64,000 nt of DNA from NCBI GenBank assembly GCA_003249555.1, contig QKIQ01000044.1, positions 89,773 through 153,772 of the forward strand, in the 5' to 3' direction. The position numbers and the translations under genes are program-made. Below are positions 27,626 to 35,973 of this stretch, piece after piece. The DNA is from Clostridia bacterium. Its GTDB lineage: Bacteria > Bacillota > Clostridia > Christensenellales > SZUA-584. Numbering within the stretch: the stretch's first letter is position 1; each line of letters opens with the position of its first letter. The notes under the pieces were generated by a model. It did not search any database. It had not been told where the DNA came from and saw nothing but the letters and a program-made list of their open reading frames with translations.

Positions 27626-27654
27626 TTGAAACAAAGCTGTATTTGAGTTATAAT
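27626..27654 (+). promoter_or_regulatory. Sigma-A type promoter of the glp-like operon
   Basis: TTGAAA, 17 bases, TATAAT: a near-consensus promoter about 130 bases upstream of the first gene. Transcription would start around 27661, in front of the leader terminator. Confidence 0.7.
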
Positions 27655-27681
27655 AGCACCAATGAACAGGCAGGAGAAATG

Positions 27682-27716
27682 AGCCGCACCAGATATTTTT
27701 TGGTGTGGCTTTTTAT
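27682..27716 (+). terminator. Leader terminator between promoter and glp-like genes
   Basis: AGCCGCACCA pairs with TGGTGTGGCT (10 bp, one G-U) around a 9-base loop, followed by TTTTATATTT. It lies downstream of the promoter and upstream of the first start codon, with no gene before it on this strand. Read-through must therefore be regulated. GlpP-type antitermination, known for Bacillus glpD, is the obvious candidate mechanism. Confidence 0.7.
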
Positions 27717-27785
27717 ATTTAGGAAGCACAGACCAATCGGTATACTGCCTTATCCTAAATAAGCAGACAGAAAGGGATGACGACG

Positions 27786-29225
27786 ATGAATTATGATGTG
27801 GCCATTATCGGGGCGGGCATTTCGGGCGCGATGATTGCGCGTGAGCTGTCTTGTCTTAATGCCAATGTGTGTGTGATTGAAGCGGAGGCGGATGTGGCGG
27901 CAGGTGCCACGCGCGCCAACAGCGGCATTGTGCACGCGGGATACGACGCATTGCCCGGCAGTATGAAAGCGCGCATGAACGTGCGCGGCAACGCGTTGAT
28001 GCCCATCGTGGTGAAAGAGCTGGGGGTGCCGTATGAAAACTGCGGTTCGCTCGTGGCGGCTTTTGACGATGAAGAGGATAAAAGCGTGGATATGCTGCTG
28101 CAAAGAGGCAGGGAGAACGGTGTGCCTGTAAAGAAGATATCGGGCGAGGAAGTGCGGAAAAGAGAGCCGAATCTCAGTCGACAAATCAAGTCGGCATTGT
28201 GGGCGCCCACAGCTGGCATCGTCAGCCCGTTTGAGCTGGCTATTGCGGCGATGGAGAATGCGGCAGCAAACGGTGTGCAGGTTTATTTAAGCAGCCGAGT
28301 GACTGCAATATTCCGCAAAAACAAAGGATTTATCATTCAGGCAGGCCCAAACTGTATTGAAACACGTTTTGTGGTGAATGCGGCTGGCGTGTATGCGGAC
28401 GACATATCACGAATGGCAGGCGGCGAAGCATTCACAATCACCGCTCGGCGTGGCGAATATGTGCTGTTCGATAGAAGCCAGCCTGTCAAGGTGAGCAGCG
28501 TCATTTTTGGGGCACCGTCCGAAAAGGGCAAGGGGGTGCTGTTTTCACCGACTGCACACGGAAACATGATCGCGGGGCCCACGGCACAGTTTACCGGCAA
28601 GGAAGATACGGACACCACCCGCGAAGGGCTTTCAGCCGTGATGAACGGCGTACGCCGGTATGTGCCGTCAATCGATAGGCGCAGCGCGATTACAGTGTTT
28701 GCGGGTCTGCGTGCCATGGGAAACAGACACGATTTTATTATTGAGGAATCAAAAAGCGCTCAGGGGTTTGTAAACGTGGCGGGCATTGAATCACCCGGGC
28801 TGACATCGGCGCCTGCGATTGCGGAATATGTGACCGGCATGCTCGTATCCATGGGCGTGGACGGCACAAAGAAAACAAGTGCGACAAGAATACGCAAGCC
28901 GATTGAGGTGTTTGCTCATGCGACGCCTGAAAGACAGCGTGAGCTTATCAAAACTGATCCGCGATACGCGAATGTGATATGCCGGTGCGAGCATGTGACT
29001 GAAGCGGAAATCGTGCAGAGCATACACCGGCCTTGCGGCGCGACCACGGTTGACGGGGTGAAGATGCGCACATCGGCAGGCTTTGGGCGCTGCCACGGTG
29101 GTTTTTGTATGCCGCGTGTGATGGATATCCTCTCGCATGAACTGGATAAAGATTTGAACGACATTACCAAGTGCGGGGAAGGGTCTTGGATACTCGCCAA
29201 TAAGACGAAGGAGGGGGCAAGATGA
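27786..29225 (+). CDS. glpA: FAD-dependent glycerol-3-phosphate dehydrogenase-type oxidoreductase with [2Fe-2S] domain (GlpA-like)
   Basis: A 479-residue DAO-family flavoprotein. An FAD-binding GAGISGAMIARELS (about 8-21) opens the protein, and the substrate domain includes GATRANSGIVHAGYDA. The C-terminal BFD-like iron-sulfur domain has CRC, then CHGGFC. Such proteins oxidise glycerol-3-phosphate in anaerobes. The ATG at 27786 is preferred over 27777, since AAAGGG directly abuts the latter. It overlaps the next gene by 4 bases (ATGA). Along with the following two genes it forms the three-subunit system common in Firmicutes and Thermotogae. No glpK or glpF is nearby. Confidence 0.85.
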   Translation: MNYDVAIIGAGISGAMIARELSCLNANVCVIEAEADVAAGATRANSGIVHAGYDALPGSMKARMNVRGNALMPIVVKELGVPYENCGSLVAAFDDEEDKSVDMLLQRGRENGVPVKKISGEEVRKREPNLSRQIKSALWAPTAGIVSPFELAIAAMENAAANGVQVYLSSRVTAIFRKNKGFIIQAGPNCIETRFVVNAAGVYADDISRMAGGEAFTITARRGEYVLFDRSQPVKVSSVIFGAPSEKGKGVLFSPTAHGNMIAGPTAQFTGKEDTDTTREGLSAVMNGVRRYVPSIDRRSAITVFAGLRAMGNRHDFIIEESKSAQGFVNVAGIESPGLTSAPAIAEYVTGMLVSMGVDGTKKTSATRIRKPIEVFAHATPERQRELIKTDPRYANVICRCEHVTEAEIVQSIHRPCGATTVDGVKMRTSAGFGRCHGGFCMPRVMDILSHELDKDLNDITKCGEGSWILANKTKEGAR

Positions 29226-30457
29226 AAACGGATGTGGCAGTTGTCGGGGCAGGACCCGCAGGCTTGGCCGCCGCCATCGCGGCAAAGGAAAACGGTGCGG
29301 ATAATGTAATTGTTATTGAGAGAGAAACGCATTTGGGCGGCATATTGAACCAGTGCATCCATAACGGGTTCGGGCTGCACGTGTTCGGTGAGGAACTGAC
29401 CGGGCCCGAATACGCGGCGCGGTTTGAGGATAAGGCAGCGGCGCTTGGCATCACATGCCTGACACAAACAATGGTGCTGAATATCTCGCCGTCACGCGTG
29501 CTCACTGTGGTGGGGACGCAGACGGGGCTTTGTACTATTGAAGCGGGTGCGGTTGTGCTCGCGATGGGATGCAGAGAGCGCAGCGCGGGTGCGCTGATGC
29601 TGCCGGGCGGCCGTCCCGCGGGTGTGCTTACGGCCGGCACCGCTCAGCGTTTTGTCAATATCGATGGTTATATGCCGGGCAAAGAGGTGGTCATTCTCGG
29701 GTCGGGCGATATCGGGCTTATCATGGCGCGGCGCATGACGTTGGAAGGCGCTCATGTAAAAACGGTGCTGGAGCTGATGCCATATTCGGGTGGTCTCAAA
29801 CGCAATATCGTGCAGTGTCTGGATGACTACGGTATACCGCTGAAGCTGATGCATACGGTAACGCGGATACACGGAACTAAACGTGTGGAGGGTGTCACGA
29901 TATCGGAAGTGGATGAAAAAGGCGCACCGATTCAAGGTACGGAGGCGTATGTCGCGTGCGACACATTGCTGCTTTCCGTTGGGCTGATCCCCGAAAACGA
30001 GTTGTCGCGCGGCATGGATATCAAAATCGATCCCGTGACAGGCGGCCCCGAAGTAGACAGCCATCTGCAGACGTCTGTAAAAGGGGTGTTCGCGTGCGGC
30101 AATGCGGTACAGGTGCACGACCTTGTGGATTTTGTCACCGAGGAGGCCACTCGGGCAGGCACAGCGGCAGCCCGGTATTTACGCAAAGAAAATATCACCG
30201 TTGCATATTGCTCCGCGATAGCTGGAGAAGGCGTTAGGTATGTGGTGCCGCAGCGGCTGCGTTTGGACGGTGATAAAAAAACACTGTTTTTCCGCGTGAC
30301 GGATGAATACAAGAACTGTGTCACAGTGGCGCGGTGCGGCGGCAAGGTGATTGCGCAAAAAAAGAGGCTGGTATGCACACCGGGCGAGATGGAGAGCCTT
30401 TGCTTAACCGATGAGTATATACAAGACAGCGTGACAGTCAGCGTGGAGGAGGCATAA
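29222..30457 (+). CDS. NAD(P)/FAD-dependent oxidoreductase, second subunit of the glp-type complex
   Basis: A 411-residue two-dinucleotide-binding flavoprotein. The FAD site is VAVVGAGPAGLAAAIAA (4-20), the NAD(P) site VVILGSGDIGLIMARRM (about 157-173), and CIHNGFGLHVFGEELTGPEY is the signature of this subfamily. A C-terminal loop ACGNAVQVHDLVDFVTEEA closes the FAD domain. It probably passes electrons between the GlpA-like subunit and NAD(P) or the third subunit. Translationally coupled to the genes on both sides. Confidence 0.85.
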   Translation: MKTDVAVVGAGPAGLAAAIAAKENGADNVIVIERETHLGGILNQCIHNGFGLHVFGEELTGPEYAARFEDKAAALGITCLTQTMVLNISPSRVLTVVGTQTGLCTIEAGAVVLAMGCRERSAGALMLPGGRPAGVLTAGTAQRFVNIDGYMPGKEVVILGSGDIGLIMARRMTLEGAHVKTVLELMPYSGGLKRNIVQCLDDYGIPLKLMHTVTRIHGTKRVEGVTISEVDEKGAPIQGTEAYVACDTLLLSVGLIPENELSRGMDIKIDPVTGGPEVDSHLQTSVKGVFACGNAVQVHDLVDFVTEEATRAGTAAARYLRKENITVAYCSAIAGEGVRYVVPQRLRLDGDKKTLFFRVTDEYKNCVTVARCGGKVIAQKKRLVCTPGEMESLCLTDEYIQDSVTVSVEEA

Positions 30458-30458
30458 C

Positions 30459-30818
30459 ATGGAAACGAAGAATCTGACATGTATCGTGTGCCCGCTCGGT
30501 TGCGCGATCACGGCACAAATGCAGGGCGGTGAGATCGTCAGCATAACGGGGAACACATGCAAACGCGGCGAGAACTATGCGCTTGCGGAGCTGACTGATC
30601 CGAGACGTACGCTGACCACCACGATGCGCGTGAAAGGAGGGGGTCTCGTGAGCGTGAAATCCAAGGATACACTGCCCAAGGGCAAGCTGCTTGATTGCAT
30701 GACGGTGATCAACGTGTGGGAAGCACAGACGCCTATACAAATCGGTGATGTGGTGATCAAGGATATTCTGGGGCTTGGTGTGGATATTGTTGCCACTTGC
30801 CGCGTCAAGGGCGTATAA
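30459..30818 (+). CDS. DUF1667 cysteine-rich electron-transfer protein, third subunit
   Basis: A 119-residue protein with CIVCPLGC at the N-terminus and a further Cys (NTCKRGENYALAEL), the DUF1667 pattern that may hold an iron-sulfur site. It follows the flavoprotein by one base. DUF1667 genes almost always accompany this pair of flavoproteins; the protein probably plays the role of a small electron carrier, as GlpC does in the E. coli anaerobic enzyme. The exact role is inferred from context. Confidence 0.82.
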   Translation: METKNLTCIVCPLGCAITAQMQGGEIVSITGNTCKRGENYALAELTDPRRTLTTTMRVKGGGLVSVKSKDTLPKGKLLDCMTVINVWEAQTPIQIGDVVIKDILGLGVDIVATCRVKGV

Positions 30819-30825
30819 TGAGCGT

Positions 30826-31698
30826 ATGGATCGGGTGATAGAGACGACGTGCCGCACGGCGCTGTATCGTCACAACTCAAAATGGCTGCCGTTCAAATAC
30901 GATATTAACGTATACCGCGGGTGTGCGCACCGCTGTATCTATTGTTACGCGTTGTACACGCACGATTATATCGGTGGAGGAGATTTTTTCGGTGATGTGT
31001 ACGCCAAAACAAATATCGCGGATGTGCTGCGGCGCGAATTGCCGCGCTTTTCGCGTGAGCCCGTAAATCTGGGCGGCATCACGGACAGCTATCAGCCCGC
31101 CGAGCGAGACTGCAAGCTGATGCCGCGTGTGTTGTCTTTGCTCGCGGATTTTTCGGTTCCGATTATTCTTTGCACCAAATCCACGCTTGTGCTGCGCGAT
31201 TTAGAGCTTATAAGCCGTGTGAACGCGGCGTCCCGCGCGGCGCTGGCCTTTACAGTCACCACGCTGAACAATCGCGTGGCCGGCCTTATCGAGCCAGGGT
31301 CTTCGCGGCCTCAAGAGCGCATGGCTGCTATTCGCGAGGTTAAAAAAACGGGTGCATCGTGCGGTGTGCACCTCATGCCCATTATTCCGTATCTCACAAG
31401 TGGCGAAGAAAGCCTCGAAGCCGTTTTCAGTGAGGCAAAGGAAGCAGGCGCCGATTACGTACTGACTGGGGCGCTGAACCTAAAAAGTGCCACGAGAAAG
31501 CAGCTTTTTGAAAGCATAAAAAGAGGGTTTTCCTCTGAATATGCCAATTTAAAAGAGCTTTACAATGATAAAACCGCATACGGCGCATATAAGCAAGCGA
31601 TGTATTCAACCGTGGAAAAGCTCCGGAAAAAATACGACATGCCGAGCGATGCCATGCCGAGGCCAAAACAGGAGCCCACGCAGCTTAAGTTCTTTTAA
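30826..31698 (+). CDS. Radical SAM protein (SplB/Rv2578c-like)
   Basis: A 290-residue radical SAM enzyme with the cluster motif C-AHR-C-IY-C (about residues 33-40 of the 30826 start), followed by YALYTHDYIGG. The family contains spore photoproduct lyase relatives; substrate unknown. Further conserved blocks: LGGITDSYQPAERDCKLMPRVLSLL and SVPIILCTKSTLVLRDLELI. The start at 30826 lies 8 bases beyond the DUF1667 stop and is weakly provided with a ribosome binding site, so it may be read from the same mRNA. Confidence 0.8.
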   Translation: MDRVIETTCRTALYRHNSKWLPFKYDINVYRGCAHRCIYCYALYTHDYIGGGDFFGDVYAKTNIADVLRRELPRFSREPVNLGGITDSYQPAERDCKLMPRVLSLLADFSVPIILCTKSTLVLRDLELISRVNAASRAALAFTVTTLNNRVAGLIEPGSSRPQERMAAIREVKKTGASCGVHLMPIIPYLTSGEESLEAVFSEAKEAGADYVLTGALNLKSATRKQLFESIKRGFSSEYANLKELYNDKTAYGAYKQAMYSTVEKLRKKYDMPSDAMPRPKQEPTQLKFF

Positions 31699-31865
31699 GC
31701 GGCACGCTTTGAATTTTGCAACCGAATTGTTCGCACGGGCTGAACCGTGCGCTTGATTTTTTTGGTTTCTCTGCGCTCAAGAACAAACAGTGCGGCTGTA
31801 AAACCCGCAAACAGCACGATGGCACCGATGATCAACCCGCTCGATATCAATATTCTTTCCCACAT
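31695..31865 (-). CDS. Small single-pass membrane protein
   Basis: A 56-residue protein: MWERILISSGLIIGAIVLFAGFTAALFVL forms one TM helix, and the remainder is very basic (RRETKKIKRTVQ). The ATG at 31865 has GGGAGG 9 bases upstream. It overlaps the end of the radical SAM gene by 4 bases tail to tail. No family recognised. Confidence 0.55.
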   Translation of the reverse strand: MWERILISSGLIIGAIVLFAGFTAALFVLERRETKKIKRTVQPVRTIRLQNSKRAA

Positions 31866-31963
31866 ACTCAAACCTCCCGATGTAGAATATATGTTCATAC
31901 TACAATAAGAAATGTCCGAAAATAAGGACAGGCCGTGAGGATAACTTGACCAAACGACTAAAC

Positions 31964-31998
31964 GTAAAAAAGGCTGAGCTTTTGCCAGCGTCAGCCTT
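31964..31998 (-). terminator. Terminator of the 32.0 kb lipoprotein gene
   Basis: Minus strand AAGGCTGA / TCAGCCTT (8 bp) followed by TTTT, just after the lipoprotein stop codon. Confidence 0.8.
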
Positions 31999-32012
31999 GC
32001 ATTATAATGGTG

Positions 32013-32888
32013 CTATTCGTTCAGATGTCTTTTTGCGGAATTTTCGTATTCCTTCGAGTTCATGTAATTCGTCACATCTTCGGGATAACCGGGCAGGCGT
32101 TTCATTGTTCCTTCCAGCGTATAACTGAAACCGTCGCCGCTCATATATATCACGACCTTGCGCTGCGAATTAGATTCCATATTGTCGGGTTCAACATGAA
32201 TCACGTAATTAACATCAATGATGTCGCCGTCTTTAGCGTCGGAATAATTGATTGTTTCGCCCTGCGCGCCGCTTCCGTGCGCCTCAAGGTATACGGCTTT
32301 TGAAACGACCACGAAGCTGCCTTTGCCGACAGGCGTATCCTGAGTGAGCGGCAGTGGATTGCCGTTTTCATCTAAAATGCAGTAGTTGGTCCAAGCTTTG
32401 TCGTCCGTGGTGTTTAGCGACACGCCGAGATTGTCGCACACGGCTTCACCGCCTGCGTCAAAAGACAAGTCTACCGGCACGTCTTTGAGCAGATCGGAAA
32501 TGAATTCCGAAGTGTCCAGCGAGGTTTTCATCCAGAATATGCCCTGATAACTGCCCGAGACCTGACGATTGTCGTTTGAATCAATTTTATTCAAATAGAG
32601 CTCGCATTCGTTATTTGCAAAATATCCGGGCGCCAGCTCCTGCTGCCATTGTCCTGAAGCTTCAATGACAAAAATGCTGGGGTCATAAAGGCTGTTGGTT
32701 TTGCTGGGAGACGAAGCTGCGGACGGCGAGGCCTCAGCGGATGGCTGCTGGCCGGATGTGGCGGGTTCAAACAAGATGTCTGTGGGCGTGGGTGTAGGTG
32801 TGAGTTGTACGCTCGTTTGCGCTGTTGCGCCGCATGCACAAAGTAATATAATCAGACATAGCGAAGTCGCAAGTAATGCCTTTTTCAT
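32013..32888 (-). CDS. Predicted lipoprotein of unknown function
   Basis: A 291-residue secreted protein. The signal peptide MKKALLATSLCLIILLCAC ends in a lipobox with the modified Cys in LLCAC-GAT. A low-complexity Thr/Pro/Ser linker (about 25-65) and a soluble domain follow with no recognised motif: DPSIFVIEASGQWQQEL, YLNKIDSNDNRQVSGSY and KVVIYMSGDGFSYTLEGTM. The repeated beta-rich pattern and the lipid anchor suggest a surface-exposed binding or structural protein. RBS GGAGGA precedes the start at 32888. A monocistronic unit with its own terminator. Confidence 0.7.
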   Translation of the reverse strand: MKKALLATSLCLIILLCACGATAQTSVQLTPTPTPTDILFEPATSGQQPSAEASPSAASSPSKTNSLYDPSIFVIEASGQWQQELAPGYFANNECELYLNKIDSNDNRQVSGSYQGIFWMKTSLDTSEFISDLLKDVPVDLSFDAGGEAVCDNLGVSLNTTDDKAWTNYCILDENGNPLPLTQDTPVGKGSFVVVSKAVYLEAHGSGAQGETINYSDAKDGDIIDVNYVIHVEPDNMESNSQRKVVIYMSGDGFSYTLEGTMKRLPGYPEDVTNYMNSKEYENSAKRHLNE

Positions 32889-33116
32889 AAATCCTCCGAA
32901 TATGAAATAAATGATAAAATTATACATAACACTTTGTCAAATGTCAAAATATAATTGAACTGCGGTGTCAGTCGCGGTGTCGAGTTGTGGTGTCGCGCGA
33001 ACATTTCGCAACCCGCTGCGGTTGTCCGTTATGTATTTTTTGGTGATACGATATTGTCATAGCGGGTGGCTTCGGGCGCATACATATGAAGTATCAGCGT
33101 AGGGGGGAGGGTTTAA

Positions 33117-34070
33117 ATGAAAGAATTCATCGTGGTGCCGACGGCCGCATACTCGCATTCTCAGATGCTGCGCGATATCGACGCCCTTAAAATAACATAT
33201 CCGGAGCTGATACGCTGCGAGATGGCCGGTTTTTCCGTCGAAGGCCGTGAACTGCCGTTGATACAGGCGGGAACGGGGAAAAGAAAGGTGTTTTTTTGCG
33301 CGGCTCACCATGCGCGCGATTATATCACGAGCGCTTATCTTATGTATGCGGTCAATGTGTATGTGAAGGCAGCATTTGAGAACCATAAAGTGGGACGGTA
33401 TGATATGCGTGAGCTGCTCTCATCCTGTACGATGTACGTGATGCCCATGATCAATCCGGACGGTGTGGCATTGGTGCAGGGCGGTTTTAAGGCAGTGCAG
33501 AATGCAAAACGCGTCAAAAAAATGGTGCGCGTTCGCCCGTCATATTCTGAGTGGATGGCGAATATCAATGGCGTCGATTTGGGCAGGCAATATCCGTCGC
33601 TCTGGGAGAAAAAGTATACGGTGATAACGGAGCCCGCCTCAGAGCTGTACAACGGTGAAGAGCCTGCGTCTGAGCCTGAGGTGCTCAGCGTGATGCGCGT
33701 ATGCAAGAGCCGCACTTTTGTATCAGCGCTGGCGTTCTATGCAAAGGGAGAAACGATAGACTACGCTGACAATAACACAGACGAAAAAATAACAGAAGCT
33801 TTTACGCTTGCAAAAAGGCTTTCCATGGTCTCCGGCTATGCGATGAATACAGTGTGCGACAACCCCGGCGTATACGCGGCGGGCTTCGAAAATTGGTTTC
33901 GGCAGGAGTTTTTGCGTCCGGCACTGCATATCAACCTGTCGCCCGCAACGGGCGGCGCAATGCCCCATCACGACCGGAGTTTTTTTTCGCTTGTTTGGGA
34001 TAAAGCCAAAGCGCTTTGTGCGGAGACAATGAGCGTTGCAAGCAAACAGGAGATTCAGATTTCTGAATAA
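33117..34070 (+). CDS. M14-family carboxypeptidase homologue lacking the active site (pseudoenzyme)
   Basis: A 317-residue protein with the clear framework of zinc carboxypeptidases of the gamma-D-glutamyl-meso-diaminopimelate peptidase type: AGFSVEGRELPLIQAG, VMPMINPDGV and GVDLGRQYPSLWEK. Zinc and catalytic positions are changed. The HxxE motif reads H65-A-R-D68. The third zinc His is Tyr208 (ALAFYAKGE instead of LHTQGE). The general-base Glu is Asn273 (RPALHINLS instead of PGFTIEVG), and NR of the substrate site is G-R. It has no signal peptide. It probably binds peptidoglycan peptides without cutting them, or has a new role. Confidence 0.75.
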   Translation: MKEFIVVPTAAYSHSQMLRDIDALKITYPELIRCEMAGFSVEGRELPLIQAGTGKRKVFFCAAHHARDYITSAYLMYAVNVYVKAAFENHKVGRYDMRELLSSCTMYVMPMINPDGVALVQGGFKAVQNAKRVKKMVRVRPSYSEWMANINGVDLGRQYPSLWEKKYTVITEPASELYNGEEPASEPEVLSVMRVCKSRTFVSALAFYAKGETIDYADNNTDEKITEAFTLAKRLSMVSGYAMNTVCDNPGVYAAGFENWFRQEFLRPALHINLSPATGGAMPHHDRSFFSLVWDKAKALCAETMSVASKQEIQISE

Positions 34071-34133
34071 CATATTGAATCGTAAATACAGGAACACTAA
34101 AAAATACCAAATCAACAAGCAATAAAAAAAGGC

Positions 34134-34179
34134 CACAAAAAAACAACCTGACAGCAGTTGCATAACTGGAAGTGAGGTT
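34134..34179 (-). terminator. Terminator at the end of a long glnA 3-prime region
   Basis: Minus strand: AACCT...AGGTT outer and CAGTT/AACTG inner pairing, then GTTTTTTTG. It lies about 150-190 bases past the glnA stop codon. Confidence 0.65.
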
Positions 34180-34198
34180 GATGTTACTGGGCTTTAAA

Positions 34199-34228
34199 GT
34201 TTCGGAGTACCCAATGGCACCCCGAAAC
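34199..34228 (-). other. Stem-loop in the glnA 3-prime untranslated region
   Basis: GTTTCGGAGT / ACCCCGAAAC (10 bp, one wobble) around a 10-base loop, lying between glnA and its distal terminator. A further GCCCCA/TGGGGC stem lies at about 34292-34313. Together they make a structured stretch of about 190 bases with no coding potential. Confidence 0.4.
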
Positions 34229-34324
34229 AAAAAGCCAGACAAAGAAGTTATCACTTTTAAAAGGACTCTCATCCTTCTAAAACTTTCTTAAGGCCCCAAG
34301 GATCATGCTGGGGCAATAAAGGAA

Positions 34325-35659
34325 TTAATATCTTGTCAGATACTGATCGACTTCCCACGGATGAACAGCCGTACGGAAGCTATCCCATTCCTTGATTTTG
34401 AAGTCATAGTAAGTATTGAAGATATGTTCACCCAACGTTTCTTTCACGAGCGCATCGCCTTTGTACGTCTGAAGCGCATCGTAAAGGTTGCCCGGCAGGC
34501 TGGAAACACCCAGTTCGGCCATTTCTGCTTCGGTCATCTTGAAAATGTTTCTGTTGACCGCCGGCGGGGGAGTTAAATTCTTTTTGATACCGTCAAGCCC
34601 TGCGGCCAACATGAGTGCGATAGAAAGATACGGGTTGCAAGCCGGATCGGGGCAGCGAACCTCGACTCTTGTACCGGCGCCGCGCGAAGCGGGGATACGG
34701 ATGAGCGGGCTTCTGTTTTGAGCCGACCATGCCACATAACAGGGGGCTTCATAGCCGGGAACCAGACGCTTGTAGGAGTTTACAGTCGGGTTGGAAACAG
34801 CCACGATGGATTTGATGTGTTCCATGATACCCGCGATGTAGTTATAAGCGATGGGAGAGAGCTCCAATTCGCCTTTCTTGTCGTAGAACGCGTTACCGTC
34901 TTTGGTGCTCAGAGACTGGTTTGTGTGCATGCCGCTGCCGTTGATGCCGAAAATCGGTTTGGGCATAAATGTGGCATACAGGCCGTGGCGAGCCGCAATG
35001 CTTTTCACAACAATTTTGAACGTCATGATGTTGTCTGCTGTCATCAGCGCGTCGCCATATTTGAAGTCGATCTCATGCTGGCCTTCGGCCACTTCGTGAT
35101 GAGAAGCTTCAATTTCAAATCCCATTTCCTCAAGTGTTAAGCACATGTCGCGCCGTGCGTCTTCGCCTTTGTCGATGGGAGCCAAATCAAAATAACCGCC
35201 CTCGTCATGGGTGATGGTGGTGGGCTTGCCTTCGTTATCCGTGAGGAAAAGGAAGAACTCGCATTCGGGGCCGACGTTCATGGAATAGCCCATGTCTGCC
35301 GCTTGAGCAAGAGTCTTTTTAAGAACGTTTCTCGGGCAGCCGCCATACGGTTTGCCGTCTGTTGTGTAAACGTCGCAAATCAGACGAGCCACTTTGCCCT
35401 GCTGCGGGCGCCACGGGAAAATTACAAAGGAATCCGGATCGGGCTTTAACAGCATGTCGGACTCTTCGATGCGGACAAAACCGTCGATGGAGGAACCGTC
35501 GAACATGGTGCCCTCTTCGAGAGAACGCTCAAGCTGTTTTGCTGTGATCGCTACATTTTTCAGTATACCAAACACATCGGTAAACTGAAGCCTAATGAAT
35601 TTTACGTCGTTTTCCTGAACCATTTTGAGGATGTCTTTTTTTGTGTACTTCTCCGCCAT
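34325..35659 (-). CDS. glnA: Glutamine synthetase type I
   Basis: A 444-residue GSI-alpha enzyme (short Gram-positive type, without the adenylylation loop) that makes glutamine from glutamate, ammonia and ATP. Recognisable are [18 protein letters not shown], the metal ligands in [22 protein letters not shown], the ATP segment [47 protein letters not shown], and the C-terminal DQYLTRY. The ATG has AAAGGAG upstream. Likely controlled by a GlnR-like regulator (operator candidate at 35858) and by feedback inhibition. A single-gene transcript. Confidence 0.98.
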   Translation of the reverse strand: MAEKYTKKDILKMVQENDVKFIRLQFTDVFGILKNVAITAKQLERSLEEGTMFDGSSIDGFVRIEESDMLLKPDPDSFVIFPWRPQQGKVARLICDVYTTDGKPYGGCPRNVLKKTLAQAADMGYSMNVGPECEFFLFLTDNEGKPTTITHDEGGYFDLAPIDKGEDARRDMCLTLEEMGFEIEASHHEVAEGQHEIDFKYGDALMTADNIMTFKIVVKSIAARHGLYATFMPKPIFGINGSGMHTNQSLSTKDGNAFYDKKGELELSPIAYNYIAGIMEHIKSIVAVSNPTVNSYKRLVPGYEAPCYVAWSAQNRSPLIRIPASRGAGTRVEVRCPDPACNPYLSIALMLAAGLDGIKKNLTPPPAVNRNIFKMTEAEMAELGVSSLPGNLYDALQTYKGDALVKETLGEHIFNTYYDFKIKEWDSFRTAVHPWEVDQYLTRY

Positions 35660-35777
35660 TTTAAAACTCTCCTTTTGATTAGTGAATATTTATTGTAGGG
35701 TTTATCCAAACACCCAATTAGTAATTGAGTATTATTTTTGCTTGTAACCAAGCCAAAACGCGTGTGCCTTTGTGCTC

Positions 35778-35805
35778 ATCATACCTTAAATCCAAATAAA
35801 AGCAA
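35778..35805 (-). promoter_or_regulatory. Probable glnA promoter
   Basis: Minus strand: TTGCTT (35805-35800), 16 bases, TATGAT (35783-35778). It implies an untranslated leader of about 110 bases. Confidence 0.5.
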
Positions 35806-35857
35806 ATAAAAAAATCAACCAAGCAAGCATGCTCTGTTGACCTCATTGTCTTACAGC

Positions 35858-35873
35858 TGTTAATATCTTAACA
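35858..35873. promoter_or_regulatory. GlnR/TnrA-like operator upstream of glnA
   Basis: TGTTAATATCTTAACA is a perfect 6-bp inverted repeat matching the TGTNA...TNACA half-sites of GlnR boxes, though the spacer is 6 rather than 7. It lies about 52 bp upstream of the glnA minus-35. Confidence 0.35.
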
Positions 35874-35922
35874 TAATCTTCTTGTACACGCAATACCTTT
35901 TCTATACATTATGAAACATTTT

Positions 35923-35958
35923 AAAAAAAGTCCCCTTCAAAGCGAAGGAGACTTTTTT
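35923..35958 (-). terminator. Terminator of the 36 kb lipoprotein gene
   Basis: AGTCTCCTTC / GAAGGGGACT on the minus strand (10 bp, one G-U), loop GCTTT, then TTTTTTT. T residues flank it on both strands. Confidence 0.85.
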
Positions 35959-35973
35959 AGCGCGTTTTGCTAA

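Noticed and set aside
27679..27762. A 27-codon ORF starting in the glp leader that spans the terminator stem
   Set aside because: AGGAG lies only two bases before the ATG, which is too near for efficient initiation, and the codon content shows no bias to a single amino acid. The hairpin is better explained as an antitermination site.
32955..33000. Three loose copies of GGTGTC
   Set aside because: Copies differ in flanking bases and spacing; likely chance in a short intergenic region.
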